In this document: positions 24,924 through 33,646 of the stretch, one piece after another
Layout of the letters: every line of letters starts with the position of its first letter
Numbering within the stretch: position 1 is the stretch's first letter
Source of the DNA: an uncultured bacterium
GTDB taxonomy: Bacteria; Vulcanimicrobiota; CADAWZ01
Direction: 5' to 3'
Length of the DNA: 61,052 nt
Assembly: GCA_949288455.1 (NCBI GenBank)
Contig: CASEKF010000066.1
Coordinates: forward strand, 1 to 61,052
Made by a program: the position numbers and the translations under genes
The notes under the pieces: model-generated
What the model was told of the DNA's origin: nothing
The model's database searches: none
Seen by the model: the letters and a program-made list of their open reading frames with translations, nothing else

Positions 24924-25472
24924 TTATTGAAATGAGTTTTGAATGTCCATAAACATTCTTAAATATTGATTAAAATTATGGCTTGTAGTCATGTACATAG
25001 TCATAAAATATGAGTCGTCTTCTTGAAATAAATATATTAGCGTTTCTGTCGCTATTTCTCCTTTGAGATTATTGCTCATACGGACGAACATAGTCTTTCT
25101 CCCGTTTAAAGTTATTATTCTTGGAGTAGGCATTGTATAATCTGAGAAGGCCCGCTTAAAATAAGTTTCTATGCCTGATTCTTTGGAGATTACGTCGGCT
25201 TCTTTTTCTTCTTCGCTCATGCGTTTTGATATAAATACAATTGCTATTCCAAGGCGTGTATTTATATAGTATTTTGCAATCTCCGAGCTTGCGTATTTAC
25301 GTCGTTCAAGAAAAGCTCTTGTCGCTTCCATATTGAATTCAAACGAATCCGGAAGAAGGAAATATTTTCCGTCGTTAAGATAAACTTTTGTGAAGCCGTA
25401 TTCGTCTTGACTGAAGACCGGAGATATCGCTAAGATCAGAAAAAAGTAAAGCGCGATTGTTTTTTTTTGCAT
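24924..25472 (-). CDS. Small secreted protein, possible paralogue of its neighbour
   Basis: A 182-aa protein with signal peptide MQKKTIALYFFLILAISPVF, then S-Q-D as the probable mature start. The mature domain carries FLLPDSFEF, a Lys/Glu-rich helix and NGRKTMFVRMSN before a last beta-rich stretch. Family unknown; the arrangement resembles the next gene downstream. I chose the start at 25472 because AGGAGG is four bases upstream; the frame could begin at 25493 but lacks a site there. The two genes form a small secreted-protein pair on the minus strand. Confidence 0.6.
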   Translation of the reverse strand: MQKKTIALYFFLILAISPVFSQDEYGFTKVYLNDGKYFLLPDSFEFNMEATRAFLERRKYASSEIAKYYINTRLGIAIVFISKRMSEEEKEADVISKESGIETYFKRAFSDYTMPTPRIITLNGRKTMFVRMSNNLKGEIATETLIYLFQEDDSYFMTMYMTTSHNFNQYLRMFMDIQNSFQ

Positions 25473-25775
25473 GACGCCTCCTTTTATCGTCAAGTTACCC
25501 GCATGTTAAAGTTTTAGCTAAATAAGTTATTTTACTTCATTAAATTAAATGTTAAGATTATTTAAATAGATTTCTTTACGCTTTTAAGCGTTTCCTTTGT
25601 CAAGCGCGTATGTTTTTTATTAATATAAATCGCAGTTTTTGAGCCATCCCGTAAAAATTTTGTCCATATATAAATAAAGGATTTAAATTACGCGTTGTAA
25701 AATTTTCTATAGTTAGATTAGAAGTTACGCGTTCTTATTTTTATCTAAATCAAACGAGGAAAACTAAAATTAATT
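25473..25775. promoter_or_regulatory. Divergent intergenic region with repeated TTACGCGTT
   Basis: About 300 bases between divergent secreted-protein genes. The 9-base sequence TTACGCGTT occurs twice, at 25688-25696 and 25725-25733, 37 bases apart, upstream of the transglutaminase-fold gene. It may be an operator pair. No gene and no clear promoter could be assigned. Confidence 0.35.
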
Positions 25776-28274
25776 ATGAGACTTGCTTTATCTTTATTTT
25801 TGACGACTTTGTTAATACTTGCGATTACTCCTCAGACAGCTTATTCTCAAAATTTATTTAAATCGAACGTCGAATGTCATTACGCTTTAAAATATGGCGG
25901 TAAGATGATTGGGTATTCCGTTTACAGGACAGGCTCAAATATGAGCCTGGCAGGCGAAGACTTTATTAAATATAGATCTTTGTCAATAGTGAGGGCAGGT
26001 ATCGGCAACATAACCGAATCGGTTTTTCAGGCTGATTTTTCCGTAGACGTGACTACGGGGTTGCCTTCGTATTTTTTAATGCAGCAGAATATCGGAGGCT
26101 TTCAGGCCGTTTCGGAAACCGTTTATTCTGACGGAGTTATAGCGCAGAAAAACGGGACTGAGAAAAATGTCGCGACTTTTATTCATGAAACGGATAATTC
26201 TTGTTATTTGTTTACCGCTAATTTGTGGGGAAGAGTCGATTCTTTTATCGAACATTATTATGTTTTGATTCAAGCTGCTAAAGGAGCCAAAGAGACTGAA
26301 TTTTACGTTTACGATCCTATTTTGAGAACGGAAGGAACGCTTACTTTGATAAGAGAGCCCGAAGTTACTTTAGATTTTAAAGGCAAACAGGTTAAAACAG
26401 ACGTTTATACTTTGAGGAATTATTACGGAATACCTTCGATGAAAATTTGGTATTCTCAACGGGAAAGTAAAATTTATAAGATAGCCGAAATAGGCGGAGA
26501 TTTATCCATCGAATTAAGCAATAATAAAGCCGCCGAAGAGTTGAAGAAAGCTCCGGGAGTCGATTTAGGCCTATCTAGAGCGGCTTTGTCGCCCGTATAC
26601 TTTACCGATTTCGATTCCGTTAGAATGATAAGCGTGTCGGGAAATATCTTTGGTCGAGGTATTAAAACTAAAGATTACGAAGTTCTTGGATTCTCTCAAA
26701 AGTTTAACGGAGACGTTTCTGAAGACGGAGTCTCCGGTACTTTTACCGTAAAAAAGACTGATATCAAGATAGATAAGCCTAATAGATTTCCGCCTTTTAA
26801 ACTTGGAGAAAAATTTGACGTTTATTTGAAAGCTCAGCCCGGAATAGAATCTTCAGACGATTATATAGTAAATAAAGCTCAGGAAATTACATGGAAGTCC
26901 AGAGACTGCAGAACTGCCGCGGGCAAAATTGCGTCTTGGATAAATGAAAACATAAAAGACGGAGTTTCTTTGCCAAGCGCGTTGATAACTTTTAATACCG
27001 GACAGGGAAATCAGGAAAGCAAATCCTTATTAATGACGGCTATGTGTCGGGCCGCAGGGATCCCGGCTAGGATGGCCGGAGGCATAATTTTCGAAAAAGG
27101 GGAATTAATTCCGGGGTATTGGTGCGAAGTATATATTGAAAACAGCGGATGGCTGCCTTTCGACGTTTCAAAAGGGAAAGAAGGCGTTAACTGCGATAGA
27201 GTGTATTTGTATGAGATTGGCGATTTGTCAAAAATATCGCTTGAAGGCGTAGATTTTCTTCCAAAGCCTCCCAAACGCACTCCTTTTCATCAGAAAGATA
27301 TATTTTGGCCTCTTGGGGAATCCAGAACTTATGAAATAAAGATAAACGATAAGGTTATAGGTAAGGAACGCGCCAGAGTTGCCGATATGATTTTTGGAGA
27401 AGAAGGCGAAAATTATTTGTTTGAATCCGAAGTGTTGATGAAAGTTGCCGGAGTAGATTTCAGAGCATATTTAGACGCTTCCTTTGATATAAAAGCTTTG
27501 CCGGTCAGCTGTGATTTTAAAAGTGAAATAGGCGATTCTCTTTCTTCCGGCAAATTTAAATTTACGGATAAATATATACAAAAAATATTGAGAGTTGATG
27601 AAGAAGGAAATGAAGTAACAAGCAATATTCCTTATTCTAAAGGAACATATTTACTGGATAATCGTTTCCTTTCTCTGTGGTGTTTGGCGATAGGGCAGAT
27701 TCCCAGAATTGAAATTGGAGGTAAGTATAGATTTACCGCTTTTATGCCTGAAAATATGAAGATAGTAAAACTGGAGCTTGAAGCTAAAAATTTTGAGAGA
27801 GTAGAGGCTGAAGGCGGCGATGCAAACGCTTTCAGATGCGAGACAAATACCGGAATGATATTCCACATAGATCAATCCGGAAAAGTGTTGAAGATTTCTA
27901 TTCCGGCTCAGAAGCTTGAATTTACTTTGCTTAAAAGCGAAGTCGTATTAGGCGACGATTTGCAAGAACCTTTAGTTTTAGACTCTCCATCTTCCGACGG
28001 GTCTTCGGTTCCTTCTGATGGTTCCGCTCCATCTTCCGACGGATCTTCGGTTCCTTCTGATGGTTCCGCTCCATCTTCCGACGGATCTTCGGTTCCTTCT
28101 GATGGTTCCGCTCCATCTTCCGACGGGTCTTCGGTTCCTTCTGATGGTTCCGCTCCATCTTCCGACGGGTCTTCGGTTCCTTCTGATGGTTCCGCTCCAT
28201 CTTCCGACGGATCTTCGGTTCCTTCTGATGGTTCCGCTCCATCTTCCGACGGGTCTGGCCATTCAGGCAAATGA
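25776..28274 (+). CDS. Secreted transglutaminase-fold protein lacking catalytic residues, with Ser/Asp/Pro repeat tail
   Basis: An 832-aa exported protein (signal peptide 1-24, ending AYS). Residues about 365-470 match a transglutaminase-like core with MCRAAGIPARMAGG and SGWLPFD. The catalytic Cys position of the G-x-C-x-E motif is Asn412 (GQGNQES), and the HAW His position is Gly447 (PGYWCEVY). Only Asp463 of the triad remains, so it is probably a binding or structural domain. Beta-rich regions flank it. The last 95 residues are six 14-residue repeats of the type PSSDGSSVPSDGSA plus part of a seventh, an acidic low-complexity tail perhaps for surface display. The ribosome binding site is weak. 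A gene of unknown function follows 27 bases later. Confidence 0.75.
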   Translation: MRLALSLFLTTLLILAITPQTAYSQNLFKSNVECHYALKYGGKMIGYSVYRTGSNMSLAGEDFIKYRSLSIVRAGIGNITESVFQADFSVDVTTGLPSYFLMQQNIGGFQAVSETVYSDGVIAQKNGTEKNVATFIHETDNSCYLFTANLWGRVDSFIEHYYVLIQAAKGAKETEFYVYDPILRTEGTLTLIREPEVTLDFKGKQVKTDVYTLRNYYGIPSMKIWYSQRESKIYKIAEIGGDLSIELSNNKAAEELKKAPGVDLGLSRAALSPVYFTDFDSVRMISVSGNIFGRGIKTKDYEVLGFSQKFNGDVSEDGVSGTFTVKKTDIKIDKPNRFPPFKLGEKFDVYLKAQPGIESSDDYIVNKAQEITWKSRDCRTAAGKIASWINENIKDGVSLPSALITFNTGQGNQESKSLLMTAMCRAAGIPARMAGGIIFEKGELIPGYWCEVYIENSGWLPFDVSKGKEGVNCDRVYLYEIGDLSKISLEGVDFLPKPPKRTPFHQKDIFWPLGESRTYEIKINDKVIGKERARVADMIFGEEGENYLFESEVLMKVAGVDFRAYLDASFDIKALPVSCDFKSEIGDSLSSGKFKFTDKYIQKILRVDEEGNEVTSNIPYSKGTYLLDNRFLSLWCLAIGQIPRIEIGGKYRFTAFMPENMKIVKLELEAKNFERVEAEGGDANAFRCETNTGMIFHIDQSGKVLKISIPAQKLEFTLLKSEVVLGDDLQEPLVLDSPSSDGSSVPSDGSAPSSDGSSVPSDGSAPSSDGSSVPSDGSAPSSDGSSVPSDGSAPSSDGSSVPSDGSAPSSDGSSVPSDGSAPSSDGSGHSGK
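27987..28256 (+). repeat. 42-bp tandem repeat inside the transglutaminase-fold gene
   Basis: Six complete 42-bp units and 18 bases of a seventh. The units differ at one synonymous site (GGG or GGA Gly codon), so the array expanded recently and is kept in frame. It encodes a 14-residue repeat PSSDGSSVPSDGSA. Confidence 0.95.
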
Positions 28275-28301
28275 GAAGGTAAAAAAAGAAAGGACGCTAA
28301 T

Positions 28302-29654
28302 ATGGAACAGGAAAATGTTTTTACGGCCGTTCTAAACAGAGCTAAGGCTATGGGGGCTCTTATTCCGGTAGAACAGTCGGCGATGGATTTAGGAATTCAA
28401 ATAGTCGTTAAATCTATTTTGTTTGACAGCGTTAAAACAATAGTAGGCTTTGAGGTAATAGAAGAAATTCCGCAGGGTTATATGCCTGCTAGAGCTTCTT
28501 TATTTGATTACGAAAATAACGTTAATTACGCTTTGATAGGTATTAAGACTATTGAATCAAGGGATCCTTTTCCGGCCTTTATGGAATTTGAGCCGGTACG
28601 AGATATATCTAAAATACTTACTTTAGTCGTGCAAGAGATTCAGGTGGTCAATCCGGGGCAGACGCCTTTAGTTAAGATTAACACTTTAAATGATCCTTGG
28701 GATGCCGAAGAAGGAGCGGAACCGGACGCTATCGCTAAACTTCAGGAATGGAGGGCTGAAATTCAGCAGGAAAAAGAAGAAATTCCGCCGGTTTGGCAGT
28801 GTGAAGGAAGTTGGCAGTTTATTATTCACTCTGATTTTTCACATAGAAATTATTATTCTAAAGATTTTCCATGTTATATAGATTTGCCGCTTCTAAATCA
28901 GGGAGTTAAAATTTCAAAAATACGTTCCGGACTTGCCGGATGCCAGATCTTTTGCGATTCCTTTAACAAAAGAATGACTCCGGAAGAGTTAGCTCAGTGG
29001 CGTTATAATTTTAACGAAGCCGTTTTACTTTCCGAAGACCCTTCCGAGTTTGCCCGGCGTATGCAGCTGGACGACGCGACGCTTTTTAGACCGATGTTTT
29101 TTAAGATAACCCTAAAAAGCAAGGAAAACGGTTATGTGTATCCGACTACAGGTTCCGGTCCTTGGGGAATGTTCAACACCCGCCTTTACTATTTTTCCGA
29201 TAGCGTAGAGGAGCCTAAAAATCTTGAAATTAACATCGAGGAAATTTTCAATATTACTCTTCCTGAACCTTGGAGATTTCCTTTGGAAATCAGAGATATA
29301 GATTATTGTCAGGAACAGCCTTTTGAGCTTTCTTCTCCGTTTCTGTCAATCAGCGGATCCCTGTCTGTCGACGAAATTTATTATAATCCCGAATATATTA
29401 TTTTGAATCATCAGATGCATATAAAAACAGGGAATATCAGCTATATAAGAATAAGAGACGTAAGGCTTATTGATAAAGAAGGGTATTCTTATTCTCCTAT
29501 AGATAGAAGTTCTCACTGGAGCGAAAAATTCGGTAAAATGTTAAGAGGCTTTACTTTTCCTCCCGTTCACTATCGAGGAAGCGAAGCGACGCTGGAAGTC
29601 AAATCTATAGACGTTGCTCCGATTATTCCGTTTAAGTTTAACGCCGTGTTATAA
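28302..29654 (+). CDS. Protein of unknown function, beta-rich
   Basis: A 450-aa protein without a signal peptide or membrane helix. It looks beta-rich; the segment GIQIVVKSILFDSVKTIVGF and a second LSVDEIYYNPEYIILNHQMH resemble the repeated beta units of DUF4179-like domains of Gram-positive membrane proteins, but the match is too weak to name. A helical Glu/Lys-rich segment lies near residue 150. AAAGGA precedes the ATG. It follows the transglutaminase-fold gene by 27 bases, so the two are probably co-expressed, yet one is exported and the other seems not to be. Confidence 0.55.
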   Translation: MEQENVFTAVLNRAKAMGALIPVEQSAMDLGIQIVVKSILFDSVKTIVGFEVIEEIPQGYMPARASLFDYENNVNYALIGIKTIESRDPFPAFMEFEPVRDISKILTLVVQEIQVVNPGQTPLVKINTLNDPWDAEEGAEPDAIAKLQEWRAEIQQEKEEIPPVWQCEGSWQFIIHSDFSHRNYYSKDFPCYIDLPLLNQGVKISKIRSGLAGCQIFCDSFNKRMTPEELAQWRYNFNEAVLLSEDPSEFARRMQLDDATLFRPMFFKITLKSKENGYVYPTTGSGPWGMFNTRLYYFSDSVEEPKNLEINIEEIFNITLPEPWRFPLEIRDIDYCQEQPFELSSPFLSISGSLSVDEIYYNPEYIILNHQMHIKTGNISYIRIRDVRLIDKEGYSYSPIDRSSHWSEKFGKMLRGFTFPPVHYRGSEATLEVKSIDVAPIIPFKFNAVL

Positions 29655-29733
29655 ATAATTACAAAACTATTTTTTCCGGTAAATATACGTTTCATATTTT
29701 ATTCTAAGACGAAGAAAGGATTATTAATAAAGA

Positions 29734-30978
29734 ATGAAAAGAAGAGATTTTATCGTAAATTCTCTTTTAGCGATAGGCGGGGCCGCTTTTATGGGAGGAT
29801 GCGCTAAGACGCAGACTGTATCCGACGCTTTGCCAGTAAACGTCAGCAAGAATTCCGAAGGTTCGGTAGTCGTTAGAAAGTTTAAAGATTTAAGTCTTCC
29901 TCTTCTTGGATTCGGTTGTATGAGATTCCCTAAAAAAGGAGACGCCGTAGACGTAGCCGAGGTCGAAAAAATGGTAGAATGCGCCTTCAAACGTGGCGTA
30001 AATTATTTCGATACCGCTTATATGTATATGGATGGAAAATCAGAAAACGTAATAGGTTCAATTTTAAGGAATTATAAGCGCGAGAATTTTTTTCTTGCCG
30101 ATAAAAATCCTATAGGAAGGCTTACTTCTAAAGAAGACGTTCATCAGATATTTGCTGAACAGCTAAAAAAATGCGGGGTCGAGTATTTTGATTTTTATAT
30201 GTGTCACAATATAAACCAAGGCACATATAATCAGTATAAAGACAACGACGTTTATAACGAATTAGTTCGTTATAAGAAAGACGGCAAGATAAGGAATTTA
30301 GGTTTTTCCTTTCATGGAACCACGCCTATGCTCGAGGAAGTGATTTCGGAACATCCTTGGGATTTCTGTCAGCTTCAGATAAATTATCTTGATTGGGAAG
30401 TTATGAACGCAAAGCGTCATTATGAAATAGCCGAAAAGGCTAAAGTTCCCGTTATCGTTATGGAACCGATAAGAGGCGGCGGTTTATGCAATTTATCGGC
30501 AGCAGCTTTGAACGCTTTGAAAGCCGAAATCCCCGGAGAGACTCCGGCTTCGTTCGCGTTAAGATGGGCTGCCGGAAAAAATAACGTTATGACAGTTTTG
30601 AGCGGAATGAGCAATTTGAAGCAAATGGAAGAGAATACCGCTACTTTTGTAAATTACAGGCCTATTACGGAAAAGGAAGAAAGATTAGCTTCGCAGATAG
30701 CGAAAATAATTCAGTCTCAAGGCGAGATAAATTGCACGGCTTGTAAATATTGCGTTGAAGATTGTCCAAAAGGGATAAATATTCCTCAGATTTTTTCTCT
30801 TTACAACGATTATAAGAAAACAGGCGATAGATGGTCGCTTGAATTTTATTATAATTCTATAGCCGAGGAAGAAAGAGCGGATAAGTGTATTAAATGTAAT
30901 CTTTGTAAGAAAAATTGTCCTCAGTCTCTCGATATTCCCGCTCTTCTTGAAATGGTTGCGGCAGAAGTAAAAAAATAG
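29734..30978 (+). CDS. Aldo/keto reductase-ferredoxin fusion with a Tat/lipoprotein leader
   Basis: A 414-aa protein. The N-terminus MKRRDFIVNSLLAIGGAAF followed by MGGC has a twin-arginine motif (KRRDFI), a hydrophobic core and a lipobox-like Cys, so export by Tat as a lipoprotein is predicted. An aldo/keto reductase barrel (about 48-320) follows with the full tetrad: Asp93, Tyr98, Lys124 and His158. The C-terminal 80 residues hold two 4Fe-4S motifs, CTACKYCVEDCPKG and CIKCNLCKKNCPQS. Related reductase-ferredoxin fusions are usually cytosolic. Outside the membrane NADPH is scarce, so electrons may arrive through the clusters. The membrane polyferredoxin gene starts 15 bases downstream and tatA-tatC follow, which makes the assignment coherent. 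Confidence 0.85.
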   Translation: MKRRDFIVNSLLAIGGAAFMGGCAKTQTVSDALPVNVSKNSEGSVVVRKFKDLSLPLLGFGCMRFPKKGDAVDVAEVEKMVECAFKRGVNYFDTAYMYMDGKSENVIGSILRNYKRENFFLADKNPIGRLTSKEDVHQIFAEQLKKCGVEYFDFYMCHNINQGTYNQYKDNDVYNELVRYKKDGKIRNLGFSFHGTTPMLEEVISEHPWDFCQLQINYLDWEVMNAKRHYEIAEKAKVPVIVMEPIRGGGLCNLSAAALNALKAEIPGETPASFALRWAAGKNNVMTVLSGMSNLKQMEENTATFVNYRPITEKEERLASQIAKIIQSQGEINCTACKYCVEDCPKGINIPQIFSLYNDYKKTGDRWSLEFYYNSIAEEERADKCIKCNLCKKNCPQSLDIPALLEMVAAEVKK

Positions 30979-30993
30979 GCGTGTTTTTTTAGC

Positions 30994-32295
30994 ATGTCGA
31001 ATAAAAATTTATATAAAAAAATATTTTATATAAGAGTAATTTTTTCATCGATTATTCTATTAGCGGCTATTTTGGGCATTACCGGTCTTTTTTATCCGAT
31101 AAAGGTATTTGATATTCAGTTGTTTTCTTTAATTCAAAGGAATATTCTGGATTTTACTTTCGTATCTTTAGTCGCTCTTATTTTAGCGCTTGCATTTACT
31201 TTTATTTTCGGAAGACTTTATTGTTCTTGCATATGTCCTTTAGGCATTTTACAAGAGGCTTTTGGGATTATATGTAGAAAATTATTTAAAAGAAACGGCT
31301 CTAAGCGAAGCGGTTTAGCGTTGAAGTATTTTATAGCCGTAGCTTCTTTCGCCGTTTTTTTCGGAGGAACGTCGATAATTTTTAGATTTTTGGATCCGTA
31401 TGCGGCGTTTGGATCAGGATTTACGCTAGCTTCTTGGGGACTTATAGTCGCGGCTGCGATCGCCGCCGCCGTTTTTTTTAAAGATAGAATATTTTGCGTC
31501 GATATTTGTCCTGTGGGAACCGTTCTTGGCCTTATATCCAAAATATCGCTAAATAAAATTTATATCGACGCTTCAGAGTGCGTATCTTGTAAAAAATGCG
31601 AAAAATTATGTCCTTCGGAATGTATTGACGCTAACGGAAAAACGGTAGACAACGAAGCCTGCGTAAAGTGTTTAAAATGTTTGTCCTCATGTCCTAAGGG
31701 AGCCTTGCATTTTGGGATAAAACGAGAAGGATCTATCTCTTTCAGCCCTGATAGAAGAAAAATTATAACAGCTGTCGCCGCCGGATTTATCGGTCTTTTG
31801 TCAGGCGGAGGAGTCCTCCTTTTAAAAAACGCGATTAAGAGAAAATCTTCAGAAGTTATTCTTCCTCCCGGAGCGGGAAACGAAGAAGATTTTTTCAACA
31901 GGTGTCTTAACTGTAATTTGTGCGTTCAGCATTGTCCTGAGAAGATAATAAAAAAAGCGGACGGGCAATATGGAGCCGTAAGCTTGGATTATTCTAAAAA
32001 TTTTTGTCGTTATGATTGCAGGGATTGTTCTCAGGTATGTCCTTCCGGAGCCTTAAAAAGATTGTCTTTAGACGAAAAACGGAGATTAAGGATTGGCGTA
32101 GCCGTTATTTTGTCTGATAAATGCGTTAATTGCGGGGCTTGCGTTTCTGCGTGTCCCTGCGGCGCAATTACGATCGCAGACGGTAAAACTGTCGTTATAG
32201 ACGCTTCTAAATGTATCGGATGCGGAGCTTGCGGTTTAGCATGTCCCGTTAAGTCGATAACGATTTATCCGGTAAAAGAACAAAAGTTCATTTAG
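30994..32295 (+). CDS. NapH-like membrane polyferredoxin
   Basis: A 433-aa membrane iron-sulfur protein. The N-terminal part has about four helices and the NapH/YccM-type CxxCP cytoplasmic motifs: CSCICPLGILQEAFG and FCVDICPVG. Then come two 4Fe-4S motifs (CVSCKKCEKLCP and CVKCLKCLSSCPKG), a further hydrophobic segment preceded by DRRK (about 253-280), and four more cluster motifs at the C-terminus (CLNCNLCVQHCP, CRYDCRDCSQVCP, CVNCGACVSACP and CIGCGACGLACP). Such proteins move electrons across or along the membrane. Its place right after the exported reductase-ferredoxin suggests it feeds that enzyme; the electron source inside the cell is unknown. The DRRK segment looks like a second Tat-like insertion signal. 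Confidence 0.85.
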   Translation: MSNKNLYKKIFYIRVIFSSIILLAAILGITGLFYPIKVFDIQLFSLIQRNILDFTFVSLVALILALAFTFIFGRLYCSCICPLGILQEAFGIICRKLFKRNGSKRSGLALKYFIAVASFAVFFGGTSIIFRFLDPYAAFGSGFTLASWGLIVAAAIAAAVFFKDRIFCVDICPVGTVLGLISKISLNKIYIDASECVSCKKCEKLCPSECIDANGKTVDNEACVKCLKCLSSCPKGALHFGIKREGSISFSPDRRKIITAVAAGFIGLLSGGGVLLLKNAIKRKSSEVILPPGAGNEEDFFNRCLNCNLCVQHCPEKIIKKADGQYGAVSLDYSKNFCRYDCRDCSQVCPSGALKRLSLDEKRRLRIGVAVILSDKCVNCGACVSACPCGAITIADGKTVVIDASKCIGCGACGLACPVKSITIYPVKEQKFI

Positions 32296-32477
32296 CTGTA
32301 TTTTGTATTAAAAAGGCGTTTAGGGGATGCGTAAATTTTTGATGATTGGATAAGCGATTGCCCCGCTTTCAAAAAGCGGATCAACTATAAAATATTAATT
32401 TTTAGTTAGTATTTTTAATTCTGGAGCGTATGATTTTTATACGACATATAAAAAAATGATTTTAAGGAGAACCTTCT

Positions 32478-32726
32478 ATGTCCTTAGGAATAATGGAAAT
32501 TGTATGTATATGTATAGTAGTTCTTATAATTTGGGGACCTAAAAAGCTGCCGGAACTCGCTAGAGCTTTAGGCAAAGCTAAATCTGAATATAAAAAGGCC
32601 GCTAGCGCCGTAGAGCAGGAAACTAAAGACCTTTTAGAAGAGGAAAGCGTCGGACAAACCGAAGTCGATGCAAAAAAGTCTGAAACATCTGTGCCCGGCC
32701 CGGATTTGGCTAAAAGGGATAATTAA
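32478..32726 (+). CDS. tatA: Twin-arginine translocase subunit TatA/E
   Basis: An 82-aa protein with the TatA build: a short N-terminal membrane helix (IMEIVCICIVVLIIWGPKKLP) with the hinge Gly-Pro, an amphipathic helix with LARALGKAKSEYKKA, and a charged unstructured tail. It forms the size-variable channel that lets folded proteins cross the membrane. AAGGAG precedes the ATG. TatC follows after three bases. No TatB is seen, as in Gram-positive-type systems where one TatA serves both roles. The placement behind the reductase-polyferredoxin pair points to a dedicated export machine. Confidence 0.93.
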   Translation: MSLGIMEIVCICIVVLIIWGPKKLPELARALGKAKSEYKKAASAVEQETKDLLEEESVGQTEVDAKKSETSVPGPDLAKRDN

Positions 32727-32729
32727 AAT

Positions 32730-33506
32730 ATGAATAACATTGATCAGCCGTTTTTATCGCACCTGGAAGAGCTAAGAGCCGCAATAATAAAATCTATTGC
32801 GGCTCTTCTGATAGCGTTTCCTTTTATGTTTTTTCTCGCTCCAAAAACTTTAAATTGGCTTATTAGCGTAATTCTTTCCGATATAGATGTTTCTCTTAAT
32901 TATTTTTCTCCTCTAGAAGTATTTGTTATACATATAAAAATAGCCTGTCTTCTTGACTTTTTAGTTTGTTTCCCTTATATAGCCAGGCAGTTATGGCTTT
33001 TTCTTTTGCCCGCGTTGTATGAACATGAAAAAAAAGTAATTATTCCGATAGTCTTTTTATCCAGCGCGCTGTTTTTACTGGGAGTCTTTTTTTGCGTTTA
33101 TTGTATTCTGCCTCTTATTATAAAATTTGGCCTTAGTTTTTCTTCTCCGACTATGCAGGCGATGTTTGGAGTAGAGCGTATCGTTAATATGGCTTTATGG
33201 CTTTCACTCTCTTTTGGAGTGATGTTTCAATTCCCTTTGATCACTTTTTATTTAATAAAGACCGGCGTAGTCGATTACGATACGGCGGTGAAGACAAGAC
33301 CTTACGTTCTCGTAGGCATACTTATAATAGCGGGAATACTTACGCCTCCTGACGTCGTTAGTCAGCTTTTGCTTTTTACGCCGACTTATTTGCTTTTTGA
33401 AATGGGCTTATTATTTGCTAAAGGTAAACGGAGAGGCAAGCCTAAGGATTCTTCGGAATTTGAAGACTCTGAAGGATGCGAAGATTCTAAAAAATCTTTC
33501 CAATAA
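32730..33506 (+). CDS. tatC: Twin-arginine translocase subunit TatC
   Basis: A 258-aa six-helix membrane protein that recognises twin-arginine signal peptides. The family N-terminus FLSHLEELRAAI, the FSPLEVFVIHIKIA stretch, FALYEHEKK-type loop (PALYEHEKKVI) and LTPPDVVSQ are all present. The C-terminal 35 residues are a charged tail of Lys, Glu, Asp and Ser. It starts three bases after tatA. The gene is in the same direction as the Tat-leader reductase and closes this four-gene set; a gap of 140 bases with no strong terminator follows. Confidence 0.96.
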   Translation: MNNIDQPFLSHLEELRAAIIKSIAALLIAFPFMFFLAPKTLNWLISVILSDIDVSLNYFSPLEVFVIHIKIACLLDFLVCFPYIARQLWLFLLPALYEHEKKVIIPIVFLSSALFLLGVFFCVYCILPLIIKFGLSFSSPTMQAMFGVERIVNMALWLSLSFGVMFQFPLITFYLIKTGVVDYDTAVKTRPYVLVGILIIAGILTPPDVVSQLLLFTPTYLLFEMGLLFAKGKRRGKPKDSSEFEDSEGCEDSKKSFQ

Positions 33507-33646
33507 AAAAGGCTAGGTTAAAGGCGTTAAAGAATTAACTTTAATACAAGATCGACCGCTATTGCCGAAGGGATGGCGCCTTGTTTGGCGATTATTATGC
33601 GTCGACTAATTAATTAAAAAATAAATTAAAGCGAGGAGTTTGTATT

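Noticed and set aside
27987-28256. CRISPR array
   Set aside because: The units are directly adjacent with no spacers and encode an in-frame peptide repeat; no cas genes are present.
27908-28270. Three long minus-strand frames over the 42-bp repeats
   Set aside because: They are created by the repeat itself (unit length divisible by three) and have no start signals; the plus-strand gene is supported by a signal peptide and domain.
32363-32379. Hairpin CCGCTTT/AAAGCGG before tatA
   Set aside because: Short stem with no T-run; not called as a terminator.
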